Assembly: GCF_021648855.1 (NCBI RefSeq)
Contig: NZ_JAKJHX010000069.1
Coordinates: 1-14,524 of the forward strand
DNA length: 14,524 nt
From: Tychonema litorale BBK16
GTDB taxonomy: Bacteria > Cyanobacteriota > Cyanobacteriia > Cyanobacteriales > Microcoleaceae
Reading direction: 5' to 3'
Under the pieces are notes generated by a model. That model saw only the letters and a list, made by a program, of their open reading frames with translations. It made no database searches and was not told the DNA's origin. The position numbers and the translations under genes were made by a program. Below, in pieces: positions 1 to 6,111 of the stretch; the first letter of the stretch is position 1; each line of letters starts with the position of its first letter.

Positions 1-100
1 CTACTTTCTGAGCTGTTTTAAATAGACTTGATTGATTCTTTTTAATGGTAACTATGTTGACACTCCTTGGGCAATGCCGTCTCCTCTTTTTGTGGGAACA

Positions 101-172
101 CCACCAAAGAAACCGGGTTTTTAGCAGTTTTGCGAACTGGAACGAATTATTTTGGTAAAAAAACCGGTTTCT
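101..172. repeat. Palindromic dispersed repeat element (accgggttt type)
   Basis: Inverted arms lie at 108-122 (agaaaccgggttttt) and 157-172 (aaaaaaaccggtttct). They are reverse complements apart from one base and an indel, and enclose a loop of about 34 nt. The left arm plus most of the loop (103-145) recurs at 889-930 with a few changes, so this is a dispersed element and not a one-off hairpin. It has no coding capacity. It resembles the small MITE-like repeats common in filamentous cyanobacteria; family membership is inferred from general appearance only. Confidence 0.6.
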
Positions 173-207
173 CGGCCCCATGCCTAAGTCCCCTAGAGAT
201 GACATAA

Positions 208-213
208 TATAAT
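208..213 (+). promoter_or_regulatory. Possible -10 box upstream of the DUF29 pseudogene
   Basis: A perfect TATAAT lies 68 nt before the ATG at 281, in an AT-rich stretch. No convincing -35 hexamer is present 16-18 nt upstream, so this is only a candidate. Confidence 0.22.
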
Positions 214-268
214 ATATGGCTCATCTTAAAGAATAGAACAGCCAGTTTGTTGTCCCCATTCCGCAACT

Positions 269-273
269 GGAGG
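269..273 (+). promoter_or_regulatory. Ribosome binding site fixing the DUF29 start
   Basis: GGAGG sits 7 nt before the ATG at 281. This favours ATG 281 over the TTG immediately upstream at 278. Confidence 0.6.
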
Positions 274-280
274 TAGTTTG

Positions 281-724
281 ATGAATGATGTGTCTGGTCT
301 TTATGAAACTGATTATTATCTGTGGTTGCAAGAAACTTATCAAACACTAGAAAAAAAAGAGATTGAGCGGCTTGACTTGCCACACTTGATGGAGGAAGTT
401 TTAAGCTTGGGTAACGAACAAAGACATAAAGTAGATAGTTATTTACGACAATTGTTGATTCATTTATTGCTTTGCCAATATTGGGAATCGGATAGAGAGT
501 GTTGTGCTAAAAGTTGGCGAAATCAAATTGATAATTTTCGGTTTTAACTAGAATTGTTGTTGCAGTCTCAGACTTTGTATAATTATTTCTTGCAGCAGAT
601 TGAAGTAATTTATGTCAAGGCTAGAAAGCAAGCAATTAAAAAAAGTGAATTAGCACCTGAAACTTTTCCTGAAAAATGTAATTTTACCACTGCTAATTTG
701 TTGGATTCTGATTTTTTGCCCTAA
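281..724 (+). pseudogene. DUF29 family protein, interrupted by one in-frame stop
   Basis: The first 88 residues from the ATG at 281 (NDVSGLYETDYYLWLQETYQ, then LDLPHLMEEVLSLGNEQRHK and LLIHLLLCQYW) have the typical opening of the DUF29 family, which is greatly expanded in cyanobacteria and of unknown function. A TAA at 545-547 ends the frame. The same frame then reads on without a shift as LELLLQSQTLYNYFLQQIEV and TFPEKCNFT, and closes with LLDSDFLP before TAA at 722-724. That is the expected DUF29 C-terminus and gives the usual length of about 147 residues. A single GAA-to-TAA change would explain the break, because Glu normally precedes the LELLL-like segment. The start is fixed by GGAGG 7 nt upstream. 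Loss of function is inferred; a sequencing error or stop readthrough would give an intact protein. Confidence 0.8.
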
Positions 725-760
725 TGATTGTTTCGGACACACCCCCAGCCCCTCTCCAGA

Positions 761-890
761 GGGGTAATTCACGAATTGCCCGAAAATTAAACGTAGGGGA
801 AATTCACGAATTGCCCGAAAATCCAACGTAGGGGAAATTCACGAATTGCCCGAAAATTTAGAATACGGGCAATTCATGAATTGCCCCTAC
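761..890. repeat. 35-bp tandem repeat of a gaattgccc palindrome, 3.7 copies
   Basis: Units begin at 761, 796, 831 and 866, a strict 35-bp period. Each has a core close to ggggaaattcacgaattgccc followed by a cgaaaat(t/c) spacer. Units 2 and 3 are nearly identical. The last, partial unit contains a perfect 20-bp palindrome at 867-886 (gggcaattcatgaattgccc); the earlier cores are imperfect versions of it. The block ends exactly where a copy of the accgggttt repeat begins at 889. It is non-coding. Confidence 0.85.
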
Positions 891-930
891 CAAAGAAACC
901 GGGTTTTATCAATTTTGTGGACTGGAACGA
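889..930. repeat. Half copy of the accgggttt dispersed repeat
   Basis: These 42 nt match 103-145 closely: accaaagaaaccgggtttt, then a loop ending in actggaacga. The right inverted arm is missing. Where it should follow, the sequence becomes a PIN-toxin reading frame. The boundary therefore marks a rearrangement or insertion that replaced the N-terminal half of that gene. Confidence 0.6.
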
Positions 931-1093
931 TCGCGATTATATGCAATTACAGGCGCAAAGAATTAGAGTTGGGACTCAAGATTTGAGGATAGCCTCGATC
1001 GCGATTTCTTGTAGTGCGGTTGTAGTCACGCGCAATCACAGAGATTTTGGGAAAGTGCCCAATTTGATGTTGGAAGATTGGACGTTTGCTTAG
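927..1093 (+). pseudogene. VapC-like PIN-domain toxin, C-terminal remnant
   Basis: About 54 codons encode the C-terminal half of a VapC-type PIN ribonuclease. RIRVGTQDLRIASIAISCSA carries the conserved acidic Asp of the GTQDLRIA motif, VVVTRNHRDFGKVP is the usual second active-site segment, and the protein ends in LEDWTFA before TAG-less TAA-type closure at 1093. A full VapC is about 130 residues; the N-terminal catalytic Asp region and the partner VapB antitoxin are both absent. The frame is open upstream to 881 only because it runs through repeat sequence (881-930), so no genuine start is visible. In full toxins this segment cleaves RNA and is neutralised by VapB. Here it is most likely inert debris. 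Family recognition is fairly secure; the exact fusion point is approximate. Confidence 0.7.
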
Positions 1094-1433
1094 GTTTATC
1101 GCGGGTGGTGTGTTTTGGTCGATCGCGCGCGGTGGTCTTGGTTAATGTATTTTGGGGTAAAATTTGTTTTGGGTGCGATCGGCTGTTCTCGCTGATGACT
1201 TGTCGATAATACCGGTTATGTGGGAACATCCTGAGAGGGGCTGCGGTCTGGTATGTTCGTGGGAGGCTTGAGTTCATTGGGCGCGATCGGGCAAAACTGA
1301 CTCGAAATTGTGGTAGGCTTCTGGGAAATCATTTTGGAAGTGCGTTGTCCTGGGGTGACTGGGAGTTACAGCCATTGGATGAAGTGGTGTTTCGATCGCA
1401 AATGAGTTTGAGACAATATTATGGGGTGAAAAT
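1094..1433. other. Gene-free stretch with GATCG-rich motifs
   Basis: I see no supportable gene on either strand in these 340 nt. There are at least four GATCG-containing motifs related to the cyanobacterial HIP1 octamer (near 1120, 1173, 1283 and 1393), and a tgtgggaaca string near 1219 that also occurs near 91, next to the first dispersed repeat. It reads as decayed intergenic DNA between remnants. Confidence 0.5.
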
Positions 1434-1673
1434 ATGGAGGCAGAATATACGACAGCGCAGGAGTGGTATAAGGCTAATCGCCGTGAGTTGAAGAAATATC
1501 GGGGCCAGTGGATCGCTTATACTAACGAAGGTGTGATTAGTGGCGATCGGGATTATCGAAAGATGAAGGACGCGATTCCCGCTGATATGCCTAAATTGGG
1601 TTATGTCATCGATCGCATATATGAAAGCGATATTGAGTCTGTTCGCTTCCCAGGATTTCGCTGTTGTAATTAG
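1434..1673 (+). CDS. Small DUF5678-like protein, possibly truncated
   Basis: This 79-residue soluble protein has no signal peptide or membrane segment. It contains EWYKANRRELKKYRGQWIAY, an acidic/basic turn at SGDRDYRKMKDAIPADMP, and YVIDRIYESDIESVRF. This resembles the DUF5678 domain that in cyanobacteria often precedes a retropepsin-like protease domain. Here the protein stops directly after the domain with PGFRCCN, a tail that looks unlike the family, so the C-terminal part may be lost by frameshift or deletion. Start support is GGGGTG at 1423-1428, 5 nt before the ATG. The stop lies 30 nt before rfbF, but no functional link is evident. Family assignment is tentative and its function unknown. 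Confidence 0.55.
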   Translation: MEAEYTTAQEWYKANRRELKKYRGQWIAYTNEGVISGDRDYRKMKDAIPADMPKLGYVIDRIYESDIESVRFPGFRCCN

Positions 1674-1703
1674 AGAGTTGATGACGTTTAAAACTGTGAA
1701 ACA

Positions 1704-2480
1704 ATGCAAGTAGTTATATTAGCCGGCGGTTTGGGGACACGTCTCCGAGAAGAAACAGAATTTCGTCCTAAGCCCTTAGTTGATGTGGGCGGGCATCCGA
1801 TTCTCTGGCACATTATGAAGACCTATGCCCACTACGGATTCCTTGATTTTATTGTGTGTTTGGGCTACAAAGGCAACATGATTAAGGAGTATTTCCTGAA
1901 TTATGAAGCGATGAATAATGATTTTACTATTTGCTTGGGACGCCAAAATCAGATTACCTATCACGAAGAACACCAGGAGCAAGATTTTAAGGTGACACTC
2001 GCGGAAACAGGGCCAGACAGCATGACTGGGGGGCGGGTGAAACGTGTCGAGAAATACATTACTGATGATACCTTTATGGTGACATATGGTGATGGAGTTG
2101 CTGATATCGATATTGGAGCTTTGTTGGATTTTCACAAGTCTCATGGTAAGCTGGCAACTGTTACGACAGTGCGTCCGATATCGAGATATGGTATTTTAGA
2201 TGTGGACAACCAAGGCAAAGTTCTGGAATTCACCGAAAAACCTCAAATAGATGGCTGGGCTAGTGCGGGATTTTTGGTACTTCACCGCAGCATATTTGAA
2301 AGTTTGAGCGGAGATGATTGTTTTCTAGAGCGAGAGCCACTAGAGCGGTTAGCAGCAGAGGGACAATTGATGGCGTACCGCCACGAAGGTTTCTTTTTTG
2401 CAATGGATACTTACCGCGAGTATAAGTATTTGAATGAACTGTGGGATAATGGACAAGCTCCTTGGAGGGTGTGGGAATGA
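1704..2480 (+). CDS. rfbF: Glucose-1-phosphate cytidylyltransferase
   Basis: Catalyses CTP + alpha-D-glucose 1-phosphate to CDP-glucose + PPi (EC 2.7.7.33) in the cytoplasm, the entry step to CDP-linked deoxysugars. The 258-residue length is that of the family. Visible motifs are the nucleotidyltransferase signature AGGLGTRL (7-14), [10 protein letters not shown] (21-30) for sugar-phosphate binding, GGRVKRV (109-115), YGDGVAD (128-134) with the metal-binding Asp130, FTEKP (176-180), and FAMDTYRE (232-239), whose Asp235 is the expected second metal ligand. The start gives the canonical [12 protein letters not shown] opening, although no good Shine-Dalgarno is seen. The stop codon overlaps the next gene's ATG (ATGA), so it is translationally coupled to the CDP-glucose dehydratase that consumes its product. 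Intact and probably functional. Confidence 0.95.
   Translation: MQVVILAGGLGTRLREETEFRPKPLVDVGGHPILWHIMKTYAHYGFLDFIVCLGYKGNMIKEYFLNYEAMNNDFTICLGRQNQITYHEEHQEQDFKVTLAETGPDSMTGGRVKRVEKYITDDTFMVTYGDGVADIDIGALLDFHKSHGKLATVTTVRPISRYGILDVDNQGKVLEFTEKPQIDGWASAGFLVLHRSIFESLSGDDCFLEREPLERLAAEGQLMAYRHEGFFFAMDTYREYKYLNELWDNGQAPWRVWE
2464..2468 (+). promoter_or_regulatory. Ribosome binding site fixing the rfbG start inside rfbF
   Basis: GGAGG lies 8 nt before ATG 2477. It supports that start over a TTG at 2462, which would add five non-conserved residues and leave no room for this site. Confidence 0.65.
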
Positions 2481-3475
2481 GTGAATTTTGGCGCGATCGA
2501 TCGGTATTGGTGACAGGTTGCACAGGTCTTTTGGGTAACTGGTTAGTGGCTGAGTTGCTGGAAAGAGGAGCTTTGGTAACGGGATTAGTCCGTGACTTGA
2601 TACCCCAATCCCGACTTTATGCTGGAGAGTGGTATAGGCAGATTAATATCGTTCGCGGTTGTGTAGAAGATTTGGCAACCGTAGAACGAGCGATTAATGA
2701 GTATGAAGTAGATACGGTGTTTCACTTAGCAGCTCAGACAATTGTGGGAGTTGCAAATAGAGAGCCGATCGCAACTTTTGAAACGAATATTAAAGGCACT
2801 TGGAATATTCTCGAAGCTTGTCGCCGCGTTGGAGGTGTGAGTCGCATTATCATCGCATCGAGCGACAAAGCCTATGGAGATCAGCTAGTGTTGCCTTACA
2901 GCGAAACAACTCCGCTGCAAGGAGAACACCCTTACGATGTTTCTAAAAGCTGTGCTGATTTAATCAGTCGTGCTTATTACATCAGTTATGGTTTGCCTGT
3001 TTGCATTACTCGCTGTGGCAACTTTTATGGCGGCGGAGATTTGAATTTTAATCGCATCGTTCCGTCTACAATTCGATCGGCATTACGAGAAAAGCCAGTA
3101 GTCATCCGTAGTGACGGCACTTTTATTCGGGACTATTTCTATGCGAAAGACGGGGTTTTAGCTTATCTCCATTTGGCAGAGCAAATGGACAGGAAAGAAA
3201 TTTTGGGAGAAGCTTTTAATTTCAGTAACGAGCTACAAATCTCTGTGCGAGGCATGGTAGACCATGTTTTGAGATTGATGGGTAAGAGTCATTTGGAGCC
3301 AGTCATATTGGATCGGGCTAAGAATGAAATTAAACATCAGTATCTTTCGGCAGATAAGGCGCGAAAAATGCTCGGTTGGGAATCTAAGTATGCTCTAGAA
3401 GAAGGGTTGAAAGAAACAATTGAGTGGTATGAGCAATTTTTGATGAATGAAAGTCCCTGTCTTATCAATGTATGA
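2477..3475 (+). CDS. rfbG: CDP-glucose 4,6-dehydratase (extended SDR)
   Basis: Converts CDP-D-glucose to CDP-4-keto-6-deoxy-D-glucose (EC 4.2.1.45) with tightly bound NAD+. The 332-residue extended SDR carries the NAD loop TGCTGLLG (13-20), HLAAQTIVG (83-91), SSDKAYGD (128-135) and [12 protein letters not shown] (151-162) with Tyr153 and Lys157. SSDK and the SK(S/G)CADL context are typical of CDP-glucose dehydratases rather than GalE or RmlB. The C-terminus has the common GW(E)[14 protein letters not shown] ending. Its ATG overlaps the rfbF stop by 4 nt, and the pairing with rfbF supports CDP-glucose as substrate. The 3' end is partly duplicated downstream in decayed form (3527-3694). A different NDP-hexose substrate cannot be excluded from sequence alone. 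Confidence 0.87.
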   Translation: MSEFWRDRSVLVTGCTGLLGNWLVAELLERGALVTGLVRDLIPQSRLYAGEWYRQINIVRGCVEDLATVERAINEYEVDTVFHLAAQTIVGVANREPIATFETNIKGTWNILEACRRVGGVSRIIIASSDKAYGDQLVLPYSETTPLQGEHPYDVSKSCADLISRAYYISYGLPVCITRCGNFYGGGDLNFNRIVPSTIRSALREKPVVIRSDGTFIRDYFYAKDGVLAYLHLAEQMDRKEILGEAFNFSNELQISVRGMVDHVLRLMGKSHLEPVILDRAKNEIKHQYLSADKARKMLGWESKYALEEGLKETIEWYEQFLMNESPCLINV

Positions 3476-3526
3476 TTCAGGTGTGACTTAAGCCAAGTAT
3501 CACAGTTAAATCAACTTGTAGCCTGC

Positions 3527-3694
3527 GCTAAGTATGAAATTAAACATCAGTATTTTTGGGTCGAGAAAGCCAGCAGGCTGCTGAATTGGAAACCGAAATA
3601 TTCGCTTGACGAATGTTTATGAAAGACAATAGAGTGGTACGAACATTTTTTCAATCTTGACTCTAAACTATTAGCGTTACTTATGCAAAAATAG
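3527..3694 (+). pseudogene. Decayed duplicate of the rfbG 3' end
   Basis: Codons from 3527 read AKYEIKHQYFWVEKASRLLN, then WKPKYSLDECL, a TGA stop (3620-3622), then KTIEWYEHFFNL, ending in TAG at 3692-3694. This aligns without gaps to the last part of the neighbouring rfbG protein ([20 protein letters not shown] ... [12 protein letters not shown]) at a constant offset of 210 nt. The first 27 nt (3317-3343 against 3527-3553) differ at one base only, while the rest has diverged more. No start or Rossmann domain is present. It is the tail of a second rfbG-type dehydratase, left by tandem duplication or by recombination between paralogues. Confidence 0.8.
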
Positions 3695-3773
3695 AATTGA
3701 TTAGCCTTGTGTATCTGGTTTTGTTACTAACTGATGTTAAACTAAGTAGTGTTCGGTGGTAATGATATTAAGC

Positions 3774-3796
3774 GAGTGATTTTTAAAAAAATACTC
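3774..3796. repeat. Imperfect AT-rich palindrome upstream of the C-methyltransferase
   Basis: GAGTGATTTTT is followed directly by AAAAAAATACTC, which is a reverse complement apart from one base and an indel. It lies about 57 nt before the methyltransferase ATG, where a promoter or operator would be expected. A short direct repeat, aagcaact, follows at 3801 and 3814. A regulatory role is a guess. Confidence 0.3.
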
Positions 3797-3852
3797 ATTG
3801 AAGCAACTCAATTAAGCAACTACCTGCATACTTAACATTTTGGAGAATCATA

Positions 3853-5178
3853 ATGACTCAATCTGCCCACAACTCAGTTAAAGAAATTACTAAATGTCGA
3901 ATCTGTGGGAACGAAAATCTCACACCTGTTTTAAATCTTGGTGAGCAATGCCTCAGCAGTGTTTTTCCAGAGACAGATTCCCCTAACCCATCGATTTCGC
4001 CTCTCGATATAGTTCTATGTGATGGCGATGATTCAAGTGATATTTGTCGGATGCTACAGTTCAAGCATACGGCTAATGTATCGGAAATGTACGGGACAAC
4101 TTATGGCTACCGTTCATCAACCAGTCGCACGATGCGTAGTCACCTAGAGTCAAAGATTAAACACTTGCTCGAACTTGTACAGCCGAAGGATGGCGATATT
4201 GTGTTGGACATCGGTTGCAATGATGGCACGGTGCTGAATTTGTATCGAAACCTCGGGCTGGTTCGGGTTGGTATGGACCCATCTAGTGAAAAATTCGCTG
4301 ATAATTTCGATCCTGATATTCAGGTTATTTATGATTTCTTTTCGGCGGATCGCTTGCGTAGCATCATTGGAGAGCATAAGTGTCGCATAATAACTTCAAT
4401 TGCGATGTTTTATGACCTTGAAGACCCTGTAGGTTTCATGCGTCAAATTCATTCCATACTTGCTCAAGACGGGGTGTGGGGTTTTGAGCTGTCGTATATG
4501 CCTATGATGTTCACTAATCTCACCTACGATCAAGTTTGTCACGAACACATAACCTATATGGGTTTGCGCCAAATCTTGTGGATGGCTGAACGTGCTGGCA
4601 TCAAAATACTTGATGTGAGCTTGAATGATATCAATGGTGGTAGTTTTTACCTCATTGCTGCCCGGAATGATAGTCCGATGGAGCCTAACCATCACAATAT
4701 TAAGAAGCTCCTCGATTATGAAGAGCCACTAAGTACAATAGCTCCTTTTGATCGTTTCCGAAATCGCGTTCTTCAGCATCGTGATGAAGTGCGTAATTTT
4801 TTCGATTTAACCCGCGCTGCTGGCAAAAAAGTCTATGGCTATGGAGCATCGACAAAGGGAAATATTGTACTGAATTTTTGTGATATTACTCCTAAAGACT
4901 TGGTTGCTATCTGTGACTTGCAACCTCAAAAACACGGTCTAGTTACACCCGGTACTCGCATTCCGATCATTAGCCAAGAAGAGCTACGGCGCAATCAACC
5001 TGACTATGTATTTGTCTTTATCTGGCATTTTCGTCGGGAAGTGATTGAGGATGAGATTGAGTATCTGGAGAAAGGCGGAAAGTTGGTGTTTGACTTGCCA
5101 CGTATGCATATTGTCGATCGCGACAACTACAAACGCTATTTGAGTGCTCCTTTTGAAGAATTAGCTTTTCCTTTGTAA
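3853..5178 (+). CDS. NDP-sugar C-methyltransferase with zinc-binding N-domain
   Basis: A SAM-dependent sugar C-methyltransferase of the TylC3/NovU/TcaB9 architecture: putative zinc-binding domain, class I methyltransferase, and C-terminal C-methyltransferase domain. At the N-terminus, CRICG (15-19) plus Cys56 and Cys65 supply likely Zn ligands. Motif I for SAM is VLDIGCNDGT (117-126). CHEHITYM (229-236) is the conserved His-containing active-site segment, with His232 the probable general base. YGYGASTKGN (328-337) and the FDLPRMHI end belong to the C-terminal domain. It has 441 residues against about 410 in antibiotic pathways. A GGAGA at 3842-3846 precedes the ATG by 6 nt. It follows rfbF-rfbG, whose 4-keto product has the activated C3/C5 positions these enzymes methylate; which carbon is modified cannot be told. 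An SDR follows 16 nt later, probably in the same operon. Confidence 0.88.
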   Translation: MTQSAHNSVKEITKCRICGNENLTPVLNLGEQCLSSVFPETDSPNPSISPLDIVLCDGDDSSDICRMLQFKHTANVSEMYGTTYGYRSSTSRTMRSHLESKIKHLLELVQPKDGDIVLDIGCNDGTVLNLYRNLGLVRVGMDPSSEKFADNFDPDIQVIYDFFSADRLRSIIGEHKCRIITSIAMFYDLEDPVGFMRQIHSILAQDGVWGFELSYMPMMFTNLTYDQVCHEHITYMGLRQILWMAERAGIKILDVSLNDINGGSFYLIAARNDSPMEPNHHNIKKLLDYEEPLSTIAPFDRFRNRVLQHRDEVRNFFDLTRAAGKKVYGYGASTKGNIVLNFCDITPKDLVAICDLQPQKHGLVTPGTRIPIISQEELRRNQPDYVFVFIWHFRREVIEDEIEYLEKGGKLVFDLPRMHIVDRDNYKRYLSAPFEELAFPL

Positions 5179-5194
5179 ATTAGACTGATAAACC

Positions 5195-6109
5195 ATGAAA
5201 AAAGTGCTAGTAACAGGTGCGACTGGTTTTATTGGTAGACACACGATCGCACCTTTAACTAATGCGGGTTTTGAGGTTCATGCTATCACCTCTAAAATTC
5301 CCGTAAGTTCAATAGATGTAAACGGGCAATGCTGTTGGCATACTATGAATTTACTAGATCCCACGCAAGTTAAAAATCTGGTGTCTACCATCCAGCCAAC
5401 TCACCTGCTGCACTTTGCTTGGTACAACATACCGGGAAAATGCTTAGTAGCAAAAGAAAATTTCCTTTGGGTACAAGCTAGTTTAGAATTACTAAAACAT
5501 TTTCGAGAACAAGGCGGGGAAAGAGTTGTCATGGCTGGCAGCGCCTTGGAATATGATTGGAACTACGGTTACTGTTCGGAAGTGTTAACTCCAAGAAACC
5601 CCCATACAACTTACGGGGTTTGCAAAAATGCTTTGCAAGAAATGTTAAAAGCCTATGCAGAAATCACTAAACTTAGTAGTGCTTGGGCGCGTATTTTTAA
5701 CGTTTATGGTCCTTACGATCATCCTAAGCGTTTAGTTTCATCAGTTATACTTTCTTTGTTAAAAGACGAACCTGCTTTGTGTTCTCATGGTAATCAACTA
5801 CGGGATTATCTTTATGTTGAAGATGTGGCTAATGCTTTTGTAAAACTTTTAAAAAGTAATATTCTTGGTGAAATTAATATAGCTTCGGGAAAACCTGTAG
5901 CTGTTAAAGAATTTGTCTTAAAAATAGCTGAAAAGTTGGGGAAACCTAATTTAGTTCAACTAGGCGCTATACTTACTTCTGCTGAGGAACCACCGCTATT
6001 TGCTGCCAATGTCTCTCGTTTGTCAACTGAAATGAGTTTTATACCAAAATATGATTTAGACAAGGGCTTAGATGAAGCTATTATTTGGTGGCAAAAACAA
6101 CTAAATTGA
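5195..6109 (+). CDS. NAD(P)-dependent SDR, probable sugar 4-ketoreductase or epimerase
   Basis: A 304-residue extended SDR with the dinucleotide loop TGATGFIG (7-14), HFAW (73-76), a serine in AGSALEYDW (114-122; Ser116), and the catalytic pair Tyr140/Lys144 in TTYGVCKNALQ. RIFNVYGPYDHPKRL and QLRDYLYVEDVANA are usual substrate-domain segments. It begins 16 nt after the C-methyltransferase, so the two are probably co-transcribed, although no Shine-Dalgarno is visible. By context it would reduce the 4-keto group of the methylated CDP-sugar, or epimerise it first; reductases and epimerases of this family cannot be separated by eye. Its stop lies 2 nt from the stop of the convergent glycosyltransferase gene, leaving no room for a separate terminator. 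Confidence 0.8.
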   Translation: MKKVLVTGATGFIGRHTIAPLTNAGFEVHAITSKIPVSSIDVNGQCCWHTMNLLDPTQVKNLVSTIQPTHLLHFAWYNIPGKCLVAKENFLWVQASLELLKHFREQGGERVVMAGSALEYDWNYGYCSEVLTPRNPHTTYGVCKNALQEMLKAYAEITKLSSAWARIFNVYGPYDHPKRLVSSVILSLLKDEPALCSHGNQLRDYLYVEDVANAFVKLLKSNILGEINIASGKPVAVKEFVLKIAEKLGKPNLVQLGAILTSAEEPPLFAANVSRLSTEMSFIPKYDLDKGLDEAIIWWQKQLN

Positions 6110-6111
6110 AT

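Noticed and set aside
761..890. CRISPR array.
   Set aside because: The whole 35-bp unit repeats, including the part that would be spacer, so there are no variable spacers and no cas genes nearby.
1026..1277. Minus-strand 83-residue frame.
   Set aside because: It is antisense to the PIN remnant and gene-free sequence, of low complexity, with no ribosome site or family resemblance.
1674..1712. Continuation of the DUF5678-like protein in another frame (SQDFAVVIREL...).
   Set aside because: The shifted frame is short and does not clearly match the family beyond the shift, so a frameshift could not be demonstrated.
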